A stretch of DNA of 64,000 nucleotides, from positions 248,001-312,000 of the forward strand of contig CM030734.1 of assembly GCA_018127085.1 (NCBI GenBank). The letters are read 5' to 3'. The position numbers and the translations under genes were made by a program. Each line of letters begins with the position of its first letter. The stretch's first letter is position 1. Below, piece by piece: positions 35,501 through 47,495 of this stretch. Below the pieces are notes generated by a model. The model saw nothing but the letters and a program-made list of their open reading frames with translations. It did not search any database and was not told the DNA's origin. This stretch comes from Pneumocystis sp. 'macacae'. Its lineage: Eukaryota; Ascomycota; Pneumocystomycetes; Pneumocystales; Pneumocystaceae.

Positions 35501-35761
35501 TAAAGATAAATGCAAACCAGGAACTGGATATATTGATGTGTCTAAAGTACTAGTAAAAGTACTATCCAATACACTATCTGAATGTAATGTAGTTTCTAAG
35601 GATTTTTCTAAAATCTGGGCATTTTCATAAGGTGCATTTGTTAGCAATGTATTTTCTAAATTACTGTGAGGGTTATCTGACGATATATTTAGGCCAGATG
35701 ATGTTATTAAATGTGGAGGTATAGCCCATTCTGGCGGCATTTTTGAATTCTGAGATTTCAT
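32538..35761 (-). CDS. ppn1: PNUTS/Ppn1-like PP1 regulatory subunit
   Basis: Likely protein phosphatase 1 partner of the cleavage-and-polyadenylation phosphatase module. From ATG 35761 the exons read: a Ser/Thr-rich N-terminus; an imperfect heptad-repeat linker (34681-34911); a TFIIS-N/LW-like helical domain (VLGRIRNWLVNAINEKKNTIIIAILKVFKD) at about 34180-34570; a Lys/Ser-rich linker (SLSSVLAQIKAPKK); then KKKRKCVSWKSDNDLVEIRIFE, in which KCVSW is an RVxF PP1-docking motif in the PNUTS context; and a Gln/Asn-rich tail ending in basic RSQRHRRR. An internal intron (about 35150-35196) restores frame between DTDAN and NSVFLL. Domain order supports PNUTS/Ppn1; no single segment is decisive. Confidence 0.65.
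34681..34911 (-). repeat. 21-bp coding minisatellite, 11 heptad copies
   Basis: Inside the Ppn1-like gene, eleven consecutive 21-bp units encode seven-residue repeats of the form [IVTP][PS][IATL]PKNE, mostly alternating IPIPKNE and VSTPKNE, so a 42-bp higher-order unit is visible. The two 3'-most units are more degenerate (TSALKNE, PSILKNQ). Copy number is likely to vary between strains. The repeat is predicted to be an extended, charged linker. Confidence 0.9.
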
Positions 35762-36604
35762 TTTTGTTTATAGGAAGAAACACAAATAATAGAATACCAG
35801 AATGATTCTGAAATAATATTAATGTTTTAAAGACACAAATGTCACTGTAAATAAGTTGTTAATGCTAACAAAGATGGTAGAAATATGTCAGAGATTCTTA
35901 AAAAAAGTGTTTTATGCTAAAATGTGTTTTAAACTTGCAAAAAATGCTTTTGGTACCAGAAAGAGTTCTTTTATCGACTACGTGCAAACGATTGTCAAAT
36001 ATTTCCAAAAAAGGCGCGGCAAATGCCTGCCAGAGGTCTTATCAATATTTTCCAACACTTTTCTGAGAACAATACTGCCAAAACACGCCGAAAAACCCAG
36101 TAGTCGTCTTTAATCGGCAATGTGAATGCTTGAACTTCGTTTAATGTTTTTATCACTTAACAATTTAAAATAAACTTTTTTACTGTAAAGCACCAAGAAA
36201 GAATCTTGTAATCACCATGTTTACACTGAAAAAAAACACTTTATCTTTGCCTCAAACACGTTTATGTTTCTGATAGTTTTCCTTGAGTATCGGTATTTTA
36301 CGTCCCCGTTTTTTTGAAAAAGTTGATGTGGTTACTAGGACGATAATACTATGGAAACTTATAGTGCTAATGGTTGCTAGGACGACAGTTGTTATGAGGA
36401 TATTGATTTTAAGTACGAATGCTAATTAACGTTATGAAAAATTAATAGGAAAATAACTGTTTTCTAAAAGGATGTTAGGTGATATTTCTACATTTAAAAC
36501 ACTTTTTCATGCACAGACAGGTTAGATCCAATGTTCTATAATTTTTGAGAAATTAAAAATATTTATTTATAATAGCATCTCTTATAAAAGTTTTGAACTT
36601 GAAT
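35762..36604. other. divergent intergenic region Ppn1-like/Sly1
   Basis: About 840 bp between divergent start codons. An ORF at 35856-36113 has no family features and I do not call it. A 16-bp motif occurs twice as an imperfect direct repeat (GGTTACTAGGACGATA near 36330; GGTTGCTAGGACGACA near 36372). No tRNA or known RNA is evident. Confidence 0.45.
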
Positions 36605-38757
36605 ATGACACATGAAAAACAAAAAACTGGTGATGATGAAATGTTATCGTCTTTAACTGATGAGGTTGTGTGGAAAGTTCTTATTTTTGATCGTATAGGT
36701 CAAGATATTATTTCTACTGTACTTAAAGTGAATGATCTTCGAGATCACGGCATTACGCTTTTTATGTAAATATTTGGATTTTTAGTATTATTTTTCCTGA
36801 TATACTTAGGCAACTGATGACAGATAGACAGCCTATACCCGGAGTGCCTGCAATTTATTTTGTAGAACCTACATTGGAAAATATTCAAAAAATATCTCAG
36901 GTAAAACATTTTATTTGTTTCGAAAAATATTGATTTTTTAAAGGATCTGTATAATAATCTTTATGATAGTGCATACGTCAACTTTTCTTCCTCTATTCCA
37001 TGTTCTCTTTTAGAAGAATTTGCTTCTATTACTTCATCGCAAAATACATCTCAAATGATTTCCCAAGTATATGATCAATATCTTAATTTTGTAGTTCTTG
37101 AGCAGGATCTTTTTAGTTTACGTTTGCCTGATGTATATTATACATTTAATCATCATTCTGTTTTAGAAACAACGATAGAGCATATTGTTGATAGAATTTC
37201 TATTGGAATCCTTTCAGTATTGGTTACAATAGGAGTTGTTCCTATTATTCGATGCCCTTCAGGCAATGCTTCAGAAATGATTGCTCAAAAATTAAGTCGT
37301 CGATTACGTGATTATCTTCTAAATACCAAAAGTACTAGAATTTCCAATTCATCATCTTTTTGCCCATATCGTCGACCAGGTATTTCTTAAACATATAATT
37401 TTTTGATTAATTTATATGAAGTTTTAATTATCTTGGATCGTACAATTGATCTCGTTTCTATGCTTAGTCACTCTTGGACTTATCAGTCACTTATTAATGA
37501 CGTTTTTGAAATGAAATTGAATAGAATAAGTGTTGATGTAAGCTATTATTATTATTATTTATCTAAATAAGATACTAGGTTATGGAATCTAATAAGATGA
37601 TCAAAAAAAATTATGATATTTATCCTCATGATTTTTTTTGGGCAAAAAATTTAAACAATCTATTTCCTCAAGTAGCAGAAAATATTGATTCAGAACTCAC
37701 TCGTTATAAAAATGATGCAAGTGAAATTTCAAAAAAAACAGGTTTAGATGTTACAGAATTGTATATAATATTGTTATCTCATTTGTTATTCTGATTTTAA
37801 TAGTGATGCTACAAGTAAATCAGAAAACCTTAAAATAGCTATAACAGCCTTGCCAGAACTTACATCTCGAAAGCAAATTCTTGATATGCATATGAATATT
37901 GCTACTGCTTTATTACAGGGTATTAAAGAGCGTCAATTAGATAGTTGTTATCAAATAGAAGAATCGATTACACGACAAACTAAATCTAATATTCTTGAAA
38001 TAATACGAGATCCACAGAAGAAAGCAGAAGATAAATTGAGGATTTTTATAATTTATTATCTTAGTGTTGATAATATTAACAAAAATGATATGCTTGAATA
38101 TGAAGAAGCATTAAAAAAAGCTAATTGTGATGTCAAACCTTTAATTTATATTAAAAAGTAAGTGTATTTTTTTAAAAAAAAAAAATTAAATTTTATAATA
38201 GAATAAGAAAAATTACAGAAATGACTATGATGATATCCCCTCCTGCGCAAAATTTAACTACTTTCTCACAAAAAGGTGATAATCTTTTAAGAGGATTAAA
38301 TTCTCTTAGCAATATAGTAAGAAATAGTAATTAAATATTTGTTTAGTAATGCTAATAATTATTATTTTAGCTTGCAGATAAATTTAAAGATGCTACTATT
38401 GCCGGAGGATTAGAAAATCTTATTTCTGGTGTTAGAAATTTTTTACCATCTAGTAAAGATTTTACTATAACAAAAATTGTAGAAAGTTTAATGGATCCAA
38501 CATCATCAAGTACTAGCAAAACTGAAGATTACCTTTATTTTGATCCACAAAATCATGATATCCAACAAAATCCGGTTCATCGCCAGCAATTTAATGAAGC
38601 AATTGTATTCATGGTAGGAGGAGGGAATTATGTCGAATACGGTAACTTACTTGATTTTGCTGCACGGCACTCAGGAACAAAAAAAAGAATAATATATGGT
38701 TCTTCTGAAATATTATCTCCAAATGCTTTTTTGAAAGAATTAAGTCGTTTATCTTGA
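36605..38757 (+). CDS. sly1: Sly1, Sec1/Munc18-family protein
   Basis: SNARE regulator of ER-Golgi fusion that binds Sed5/syntaxin 5. Multi-exon reading from ATG 36605 (MTHEKQKTGDDEML...) to the stop at 38757. Seen: VWKVLIFDRIGQDIISTVLKVNDLRDHGITLFM, QPIPGVPAIYFVEPT, VLETTIEHIVDRISIGILSVLVTIG, CPYRRPVLIILDRTIDLVSMLSHSWTYQSLINDVF, MDPTSSS near the end and VIVFMVGGGNYVEYGNLLDFA-like FMVGGGNYVEY typical of Sly1. Introns are about 40-50 bp. The protein appears complete. It converges on the mitochondrial RF1 gene. Confidence 0.92.
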
Positions 38758-38898
38758 ATTTTATTTAAATATTAGTAATTAATATATACATAAATCATAA
38801 ATGAACTAACTTTGAAGAGTATGATATATATGATACTTTAATTATTTTTATTTATTTTTAATATTTGCCTAGTTTTTTAAAATGAATATAAAATTGTT

Positions 38899-40190
38899 TT
38901 AGAAATAAACCTCTAATTCCATTTGAGTTATCCATGAATCTAATTCATCAAATAATATATCTAATCCATCTCCACCATTCATACAATTATCCAAATCATA
39001 TAAATTATATCCACAACGATGATCTGTTATCCTATTTTGTGGAAAATTATATGTTCTAATTTTATCTGGTCGAGTAGTTGATGGTACTTGGGATTTACGT
39101 TGTAATCTTTGATATTCTGCATTTTTTTCACTTTTCAACGAAGCAACTCTGGATTTTAGTATAATAAGAGCTTTCGCACGATTCTATATATTAATATATG
39201 ATACATCAAAATTATAACCTTACTTGATGTTGTGAACGGGAATCTTGCATAGAAACGGATATTCTTGTTGGCATATGGGTCATTCTTACAGCAGATTCTG
39301 TTTTATTTACCTATTATAATTAAATTAAGAAAAATATTTATATTATTTCTAACGTGCTGTCCTCCTGCTCCTCTTGACCTCATTACTTCTATTTTTACTT
39401 CTTTCATATCAATTTTATCAAACTCTTGCTTTTCATCAATCTTTGGAAGAACAATAACGGTTGCGGTGCTGGTATGTGTTCTTCCTTTAGACTCAGTAGC
39501 TGGGATCCGTTGAACTCGATGAACACCTGCTTCATTTTTTAATCTTCCAAATGCACCTGGACCATCGACTTGTAAAATAGCTTCAGAAATCCCTTCATTG
39601 CCTTCATTTTTATTTATTGATAATATTTCAAACTTCCAATTCTTTTTAATAGTATATTTTTGATACATCCTTAACAATTCTGCTGCAAATAAGGATGCCT
39701 CATGACCACCTACGCCTGCATGAATTTCTAAAATACATGATAAATGTGAATGAGGATGTTTTGGGATAAGAAACTTTTTTAATTTATCAGAAATTCCTTG
39801 AAATGATACGATTTCTTTTTCTAATTCTTCTTCTGTAAGTTTAATCATTTCATGATTTTCATTTTCATGTTTCAATTTTTTAAGCTCGTTGATTATCTAA
39901 TGTAATTAGATATTTAAAAAATATTAAATTCTAAGAACAGCTAAAGACTTTTCGTAATTTTTGAAACAATTTATTACAGGTTTTAAATGAAAAATTTCTT
40001 TATTTAATAATTCTAGAGAACTTAGTTTTGTTTCCTATAAACAATTAAGATTTTTTTGATTTTTAAATAATATTTACACAAGATATTTTTCTTTTAAGAT
40101 TGTTGTACCGTTCTAATAAGAATTTAGAATATTTTATAAGTTTTTCATTTAAATATATTTGGTTAATATTTATATTGCCTTATAAAAAGT
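38899..40190 (-). CDS. mrf1: mitochondrial peptide chain release factor 1
   Basis: Terminates mitochondrial translation at UAA/UAG. Exons end at 38899 (...MELEVYF). Seen: [55 protein letters not shown], the catalytic GGQ in SRGAGGQHV, and after an intron [14 protein letters not shown]. Then [19 protein letters not shown]. Two upstream exons extend the helical N-terminal domain ([33 protein letters not shown]) to about 40190. The start codon and targeting peptide were not located: an in-frame stop just upstream of about 40190 implies one more 5' exon. Confidence 0.85.
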
Positions 40191-40722
40191 AAATATTAAA
40201 CATATAGATAGAATTATAAAAATACGTTTATTTTCTATATTTCTGAATGTAGATGTATAAATGTTTTTTTTAAAAAAGTCTTTTATTGTATGAAAATTCT
40301 TTTGACAAGGTTTCATGTTTAAAAATATTATATACGTAAAAATGACGTTAGAAAAGCAATAAAAATCACACGAAATATTTGATTTATAAAGAATGATATG
40401 AATTAATGTTTTTGATTGAAAAAGAATTTATATTTGATTAGTTTTAAGCATAAATGAATATACTTATCTATAGGAATCGAATATTTCATCAATTAGTTAG
40501 AATACAATTTTATTTATAGAATTCTTTATAATTTTATTTATAGAATTTCTTATAATTTTATCTTATATAATAAAGAATTAGAAAACTAGTCTATATAGTA
40601 AAGCGCTTGCTTACTTTCATCATCATTCCGTAATATTATAGTATTTGTAGATCGACGTTGATTTTTTAAAAAACTATATATATATATATATTATATAATA
40701 TATATTGGACAAAAATGTAATA
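40191..40722. other. AT-rich spacer, probable RF1 5' end
   Basis: Very AT-rich. It should contain the missing first exon and promoter of the RF1 gene. A short (TA)n run lies at about 40677-40705, immediately beyond the 3' end of the XRCC2-like gene. No other gene is visible. Confidence 0.35.
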
Positions 40723-41857
40723 TTATGCATTCTTTTTGATTTCTATGCAACTTTCCTTAATACTTAATGTAAATCCTATTCTTTTTCCAAGTATTAAATC
40801 TTTATTCGATAAACGTTGAAATATTACATGATATAAACCAAGTTGAAGAATATTATCTCTATGTTTTGAATAAATAAAAAGATTTTTTAAATCTAGATCA
40901 GATGGAAGCTGATCAATTGCTTTGCGAATGAAGCAGATTCGATGCGATACTTGGGATGTGTAAGAAAAAGGAAGATGATGATGATAAATTTGCAAAGAAT
41001 CGTCGGAAATAGTAAAATTCCGTATATCAGTTGTGTAAAGGTCAAAATTTTTGGGTGTTTGTAAAACCCATGTAGTACAAATGGCAAGTGAACACCATGT
41101 AGAACAAAATTCCTTAAGTAATTTCGTAATACGTTTATAAATAGTATCTATTTTTCCTTGAACTGACATATTCAAATACCGATCTTGCCAATAAAATGCA
41201 GATATTGAGTCTATAAATACATATCGGATCCTTAAATCATTTGCAAACCATTTAAAGTATTGAGATAAATATTGAAGGGTAGCTATTAAAGATATTGAAT
41301 TTTGAGGTCGAAAAATATGTAAACAAGAAAGACTTTTTTCAATTATTCCGTTTACTTCTTTATCTATATACTCTTTCACATCATTTTCCTCAAGTATATT
41401 GTTCTTTAGTGCTTCTTTAAATATCTTTTTTATTTTTTCATACATGATTTTCTTCAAACGGTCTGTATTCCATTTTCCACTACAATCTAGAAGAACAATT
41501 CCTTCATCAAGACCACCTATAGTTTCTTGTTTTCCGTTAAAGCAGTGAACTTTTGGAAGAAGAGTTGTTGTTGCAATAAAATAAAGTAAATGTCGTTTCC
41601 CTGACCCATGTGGGCCCTGAAATTCTAATATATCTCCATATTTTGGACCATTTACTTTATAAGATGCAATAATATCGTCTAATAGAGGAATAAAAAATTT
41701 AACACCTCCTTTTTCATGATATAAATGAGATCGAATCGTCTCTACGAGCTGTTTTGTGTATTAAAATGTTATTGAAATAAGATAAACGATTTACTTCTTT
41801 ACAAGATTCGTATTCAAACGTATCGACTAGTTCTTTTACTGAAGAAGTTATTTCCAT
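40723..41857 (-). CDS. rlp1: XRCC2/Rlp1-like RAD51 paralogue
   Basis: Homologous recombination accessory protein. Exons are complement of 40723..41748 and 41795..41857, giving 362 residues with a 46-bp intron. Seen: GDILEFQGPHGSGKRHLLYF (Walker A region), GLDEGIVLLDCSG, and YVFIDSISAFYWQDRY (Walker B region), which closely follows XRCC2's LDSLSAFYW. A TTW motif follows (AICTTWVLQ). In the Walker A the Thr/Ser after GK is Arg (GSGKR), so canonical Mg/phosphate coordination is missing. The C-terminus is longer than the RecA core. Confidence 0.75.
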
Positions 41858-42175
41858 TTTGAATTCTAATTTTTATATGAAAAAATGATGAAAACAGTCA
41901 ATCTTTCAGCTCAGGATGTTCAAAAATTATTAAATAAAAATGATAAAAGTGATAAAAACAATAATTTTATTTATTTAAAACAATTTTTATGTTATACTAA
42001 AAATCATGAGATAATTTGTACACCAATTCATAGATTTTTCAAAGTGTAGTAGTAAATTAAAGTATTGATAAAAAAGTTAACTTTTACAGATATAAGCAAA
42101 ATATGATTGAAACAGTAGATTTTACATATATTACGAAGAATGAACAATAGCTTTGTTTTTTTAATAAGTTACAAA
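41858..42175. other. AT-rich spacer
   Basis: About 320 bp between the XRCC2-like start and the TAF8 3' end, both on the minus strand. It presumably holds the promoter of the XRCC2-like gene. No feature is recognised. Confidence 0.4.
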
Positions 42176-42990
42176 TTAAAAAGTATTTTTAAGTTGGCGA
42201 GTATATCGGTCTGTTTCCCAATTAACAAGCCCTTTATAAAGTGTGTAACTATCGCGGTCGTATCCCATGTCCTCCCAGACTTTTAAAAAGAGCGTATCTT
42301 GTTTTGCTTGAGCTTTATCCTCTGTATTGGGATGTTGCTTGTTCTCAATTTGAATAATTTTCCACAGTGCATTTTCTGCTAAACGACTTTGTCTTGCAGC
42401 TAATTCACGGATTTCGTGAGGAGATGTAGTACGCTGTATATATATTGGGGTGCTCATATATGTATATTTGGGAGGGAAGATAGGAAGGTGCGATAAATAA
42501 TAATCGGGCTGTTTATCGTTGATACCTGTAAGTTCAGGGCCCAAAAGTTTATTCATAAGTGCTGAAGATGTATCCACAAAACGAGATGTTACCTCCGATA
42601 CAGATTCATCTGAATAATACGTTAGTTATTCATACCAGTGATCTAATCATATAACCTTTTTGTAAATTATAATTAGTCCCTACACGTTGCTTCATCTCTG
42701 TTTCTAAGGATCCTATTTTGATTCCTTCATAAAAAAACATCAATTCGATGTCACAAACTGAAGCTTTGCATCGTTTTTGAGATGATGCAAAACGTAAGGA
42801 TCTATCTAGGATTCGCAAAATATCTGTATTCATTAAATACAAAATATCAAAAAAAGCAGCTTTTACATAAAACAAGGAATTTTTGCAAGACAATTATGCA
42901 GCTCTCTGTAGTAGATGAAAACCCAACTGATCGAAGGATTTCTATTAATGCTCGTCGTTCTAATATTCTTTCAAAACTTTCTTCAGTCAT
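42176..42990 (-). CDS. taf8: TFIID subunit TAF8
   Basis: Histone-fold subunit of TFIID. Exons are complement of 42176..42609, 42656..42823 and 42867..42990, giving 241 residues; introns are 43 and 46 bp, the second with AACTAAC. N-terminal histone fold: RRALIEILRSVGFSSTTES...VLQKFL, then LDRSLRFASSQKRCKASVCDIEL. The C-terminal TAF8 motif is LPIFPPKYTYMSTPIYIQRTTSP..IRELAARQSRLAENALWK, the TAF10/TAF2-contact region of the family. Start ATG 42990 opens MTEESFERIL. Divergent from Cox9 with a 276-bp promoter. Confidence 0.88.
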
Positions 42991-43266
42991 TTTTAGTGAA
43001 AAATGCTTTAAACTTCGTTGTTTTCAAAATATATTCATACTACTTAATAAAAATGTTTTGTTTAGTTTTCCCCTTTTTTTCTTTAAATTTTTTTCTTTTC
43101 AACACATTTTCTTTTTTTGACGTTGATTTTGTGATCGGTGTTTCAACTATAAATCAAGAGAAATTAAAACACGTTTTATTTAGAATTTTTGATTAAGAAA
43201 TTTTAAAAACATATACTCCTTAATTTCTGCGTAGAGAACTTTTATACAGAACTATTAGATATTTAT

Positions 43267-43481
43267 ATGGCTGTTAAGCCTATTACCGGCATGCTTAAGC
43301 GTGCTCTTATTAAAGTTGCTTCTAAAAAACTATTTTTTTGTATTAATATTTAGTTTAGGACATTTCCACTGCTCTTTGTCTAGGCGTTTCTTCTGCATAT
43401 GTCTTTTGGTTTGGATTCCATCTTCCTTCTGTTCGTAAACGCAACATGTATTATGAAAAACTCTATCCTTCACAGTCATGA
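43267..43481 (+). CDS. cox9: cytochrome c oxidase subunit VIIa (Cox9)
   Basis: Small single-span subunit of complex IV. Exons 43267..43314 and 43359..43481 give only 56 residues, the usual size for Cox9. The protein is AVKPITGMLKRALIK, then DISTALCLGVSSAYVFWFGFHLPSV as the membrane span, and RKRNMYYEKLYPSQS. The tandem TTTAGTTTAG at the acceptor is resolved to the second AG by frame. Short split genes of this kind are easily missed by ORF-based calls. Confidence 0.88.
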
Positions 43482-43627
43482 AAATATTTTATTTTTGTTT
43501 TATTTTAAAACTACTTTGTTTTAACTTTTTTTATGATTTTTTGTTAAACGACTTGTTTTTTTAATATTATTATATTATTCACTGCTTACTTTTTATTCTG
43601 CTCAATTTTTTCTTAATATTCTTTTTT

Positions 43628-43644
43628 CACGTGAGAGTCACGTG
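43628..43644. promoter_or_regulatory. paired CACGTG E-boxes upstream of Tom70
   Basis: CACGTG at 43628-43633 and GTCACGTG ending at 43644 lie 5 bp apart, about 118 bp before the Tom70 start. CACGTG is bound by bHLH factors such as Cbf1 and Pho4 in yeasts. Two sites so close in an AT-rich spacer are unlikely to be chance. The regulator is inferred. Confidence 0.5.
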
Positions 43645-43761
43645 CTTTGTTTCTTCGTTAACATATGACTAGAGAGGACGGTTTACTAAAAAGTATCGAT
43701 AAAACGACTGAAAAGGTGAATTAGAAATGAGATATTGGCATATTTAATTGTTTTTAGTAAA

Positions 43762-45886
43762 ATGTCGTTTTATTCGCTAGTTGGAGTACTAAGTGGTATT
43801 GGTACATCATTATTTCATCGTCAAGGTGAAGAAGCGGGTGTGTTTTGGCGAAGTTTGGTGAAGTTTTATACGCGAAACAGGCTTTTCGCATATGTTATGG
43901 GAGTATTTTTTGCGTCTATTTCAGTAGGAAGTACATATTATTTTTGTCGAAGGCTATTTAAGGATGATGGAGGATCCTTGGACAAAAAACAGCCAAAATA
44001 TAAAAAAAAGACAAAGAATAGGAAAAAAAGGAAAGTTAATACAAATTCTGCGGTTCAGGAAGTTTTGGGTTTGTGTTTTTTTTTGTTTAAGGTGTGATTG
44101 GACGGTTTTAGATACAACAAATTTGTTAGAGTCGTCTTTAGAGGAAACACGATTATTATCTATTACAGATACAGAAATTGAGAAAATGTCTGAGTCTGTA
44201 GGAAATTTTTTTGATTAATATTTTTTTGTTAAATATTTTTAGGAACGTAAAACATATGCTGTACAGTTAAAAACAGAAGGGAACAAGGCGTATTCTAGGA
44301 AGGATTATGAAAAGGCAATCGAGTTATATAGTTGTGCGATTACATGTTCGAAAGATCCTGTCTTTTACTCTAACCGTGCTGCCTGTATTTATATTATTTT
44401 AATATTTGATGTTAATTAACAAGAAATAAGGTTACACTGCATTGAATAACCCTCAACAAGTGATTGAGGATACAACAATGGCTTTAAATCTTGATCCGAT
44501 GTATGTAAAGGCATTGAATCGTCGAGCGGCTGCGTATGAGACTTTGGAAAAAAATGATGAAGCACTTTTAGATTATACAACAAGTTGTATTATGGATGGT
44601 TTTTCTAATGAAAACGCGGCACAAAGTGTTGAAAGACTATTGAGAAAGATTGCAGAAGCTAAAGCAAAGAAGATGATGATGGTGAATAATTATTATTTGT
44701 TTTTTATATATTAGTCTAAATGATTTTAAGACGAAAAAAAAACAGTTGCCGAGTCCTACTTTTATAACAGCTTATTTGGATGCGTTCCGTCCAAAACCAA
44801 ATCCAAAAATAGAGACAAAAGATGAATCTACAGGCGATTATCATCTTAAACAAGGATTTAAAGCTCTTTCTCTGAAGAATTATGATAGTGCATTTAAAAG
44901 TTTTTCTAAAGCAATTGAATTGGGTTGCTCTGAATCATTGCAGTCTGTAGCGTATAATATGTCTGGTACTTTTAAGTTTATTCAGGGAAATACGCATGAT
45001 GCATTAGAGGATTTTAACAAAGCGATTGAAACCGATCCTAGTGATACGCAGAATTATATTAAACGTGCAAGTGTTTATATGGAACTAGGTAGAAAAGTTC
45101 TTTTTTTACTATATATTATTAACTTTATAGGTGACCGTTCTGCAACATGGTCAGATTTTGAGACTGCGCAGTCAGTTAATCCAAATGATCCTGATATTTA
45201 TTATCATCGTGGACAAATGCACTTTATTACGGGAGAATTTTCAGAAGCAGCAAAAGATTATCAAAAATCAATTGATTTAGATAAGGACTTTATATTTTCT
45301 CATATTCAATACGGTGTTGTGCAATATAAATTAGGGAATATTGCGTTAAGTATGTCAATTTTCCGAAAATGTTTAAAAATGTTTCAAAAGTCGAGTGATG
45401 TTTATAATTACTATGGTGAGCTTTTATTAGATCAAAAACGATTTCAAGATGCAATTGAAAAATTTGATATAGCAATACAATTGGAAAAATCAAGCAAATT
45501 TACTATAATGAATGTTCTTCCTCTTATTAATAAAGCACTTGCTGTTTTTCAATGGAAAAAAGATATAGCAGAAGCTGAAGCTCTTTGCAAAAAAGCATTA
45601 GCTATAGATCCGGGATGTGATGTTGCGGTATATTAAATATATATTTTTTTTAATTAACATATTTGTTTAGGTAGCAACAATAGCACAACTTCTTTTACAA
45701 CAAGGAAAAATTGTGGATGCTATAGAATATTTTGATAAATCTGCGCAACTTGCACGTACAGAATCTGAACTTGTTAATGCTCTTTCTTATTGTGAAGCGA
45801 CAAAAATTCAGCTTCAAGTTACTCAAAAATATCCACATCTTGCTGAACGTTTGAACAATATGACTAAGGGGAACTTTTCAGCTTAA
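43762..45886 (+). CDS. tom70: Tom70 mitochondrial import receptor
   Basis: Outer-membrane receptor for chaperone-bound precursors. Multi-exon reading from ATG 43762 to stop 45886. The N-terminus contains a membrane span ([21 protein letters not shown]) followed by a basic Lys-rich linker ([11 protein letters not shown]). TPR repeats then run through the protein: [80 protein letters not shown], and further pairs to [40 protein letters not shown] is a Tom70 signature. The C-terminus is [12 protein letters not shown]. Introns are mostly 40-50 bp. Confidence 0.92.
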
Positions 45887-46709
45887 TCATTGTTTTGGTT
45901 ATGTTTATTATTTCTAATGTTTATAATGTTTCCAAATAGGCTATCACATATCTGTATTATAATAATTACAAATAATGTACTATTTTTGATATCTATGTGA
46001 CTTAGAATCATTAATGATTATTTAAATCATTTGAAAGAAATTTTAATAAAAATATTTTTTAATATGGTTTTGTAAATTTAAGAAAAAATGGGAATTAAAT
46101 TTGTAAATTTTAAGAATATTTATATAATATTTGAAATTAATTATTAAAAATATTTTGATAGTTAAATATTTAAAATTAATTTTATAAATTATTATTATTA
46201 ACGTTTGGTACATTTTGAATAGTTCAAATTATTATAAAAATATTTAAGTTTTTTAATAATTTTATTAAAATTTATTTTAAAATTAAAAAAAAAATAATTT
46301 AAATATTTTTTATTATTAACTAAATATTAATTAATTTTCTATAAAAGTTTAATTTATTGCTAGAAAATTTAAACTACATCAAACATAAATAGATAGATAA
46401 ATTTGTTAACTAAATTATTTAATAAAATGTTTACAATTCAATAAAAAACAAAGATTTTTCTATTGTTAATTAATTATAAAATACTTATTTTTATAGACTA
46501 AACTTTAACTAATATAATTCTCAGGGTGATCTTTTACATTATCTCTTCATTTAATAAAAATATACTTTTTAAGATATTAATAATTTATTTACAATTTTTT
46601 TTTTATAAGTTGGTTAAAGTTTATCTTTATCTAATTTAATTGATTTACGAAATTCTTTATTTGTGTTAATTATTTTATTATTTTCTATAGAATTATAAAT
46701 AGATTTTTT
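45887..46709. other. very AT-rich spacer
   Basis: Over 800 bp of almost pure A/T between convergent genes, with many poly-A and poly-T runs. No ORF, RNA fold or repeat family could be supported. Confidence 0.5.
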
Positions 46710-47321
46710 TCATTTTTTTTTATATTTTTCAATATTTTCTACATTTCCTAATTTCTGTTTTATTTCCTCTGAATCAGATTTTTGTTTAAAATTGTTTTCA
46801 TCGAGTGATTTTTGTGGTTTTCTTTTAAAATCATTTGCGTCTTTAATAAGTAAATTACGTCCATTTAATATATCTTCTGAACGTTTTAATGATGCCTTCA
46901 TTGCAGAAAGAGAAGAAAAATCTACATATGCAAAACTGATAGATTAGAAATAACATCTGTATTACTTTGGCATTAATTACCCTTTATTTTCTGTTTTATT
47001 TTTTTTAGGAATATGTATACGAGTAATATCATAAAATTGTATTTCTTCTTCATTTGAAATAGACTTTTTCTCTAAAAAAAAATTTAATATATCCTTCTTT
47101 GTTGTATGAAACTCGAGATTTCCAATCCATATGCAGTACTTTCCTTTATTATTAACTTTATTCAGAAGTTTTGTTTTTTTTTTAAAAACATTTAGATTTC
47201 CTTTTATTTTTTGTTTTTTGAATTTCCGAAACTCCTTCCTAGATAAAGGAGATGGTTTGTCTAAGCAAATAGTTAAAACATCTGCTTCTTCAAAAGACCT
47301 TTTTTTTTTTGTCGAAATCAT
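46710..47321 (-). CDS. Nop13-like nucleolar RRM protein
   Basis: Exons are complement of 46710..46935 and 46981..47321, giving 188 residues. The N-terminus is basic (KKKRSFEEAD; KEFRKFKKQKIKGN). One RRM follows: YCIWIGNLEFHTTKKDILNFF (RNP2), FAYVDFS (RNP1-like) and SEDILNGRNLLIKDANDFKRKP, where GRNLLIKDAN is typical of Nop13. The tail is Lys-rich. Nop13 homologues usually have a second RRM; it is absent here. Role in pre-ribosome maturation is inferred from the family. Confidence 0.65.
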
Positions 47322-47495
47322 TCCATTCTTGAAATTATTTAAAATTTTTTATTATAAATTTTTCTATAAAAAAACAATCTATATAGCAATAAAAATAGAA
47401 AAGAATGTATTTATACAATATTACTATAATAATATTTCTTTTTATCTTTTTCACTTTCAAGAATAAAAAAATAGTAGTTGTCGATTGTTATAACG

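Noticed and set aside
35856..36113. 86-codon plus ORF in the Ppn1/Sly1 spacer
   Set aside because: No recognisable domain, unusual composition, no supporting splice structure.
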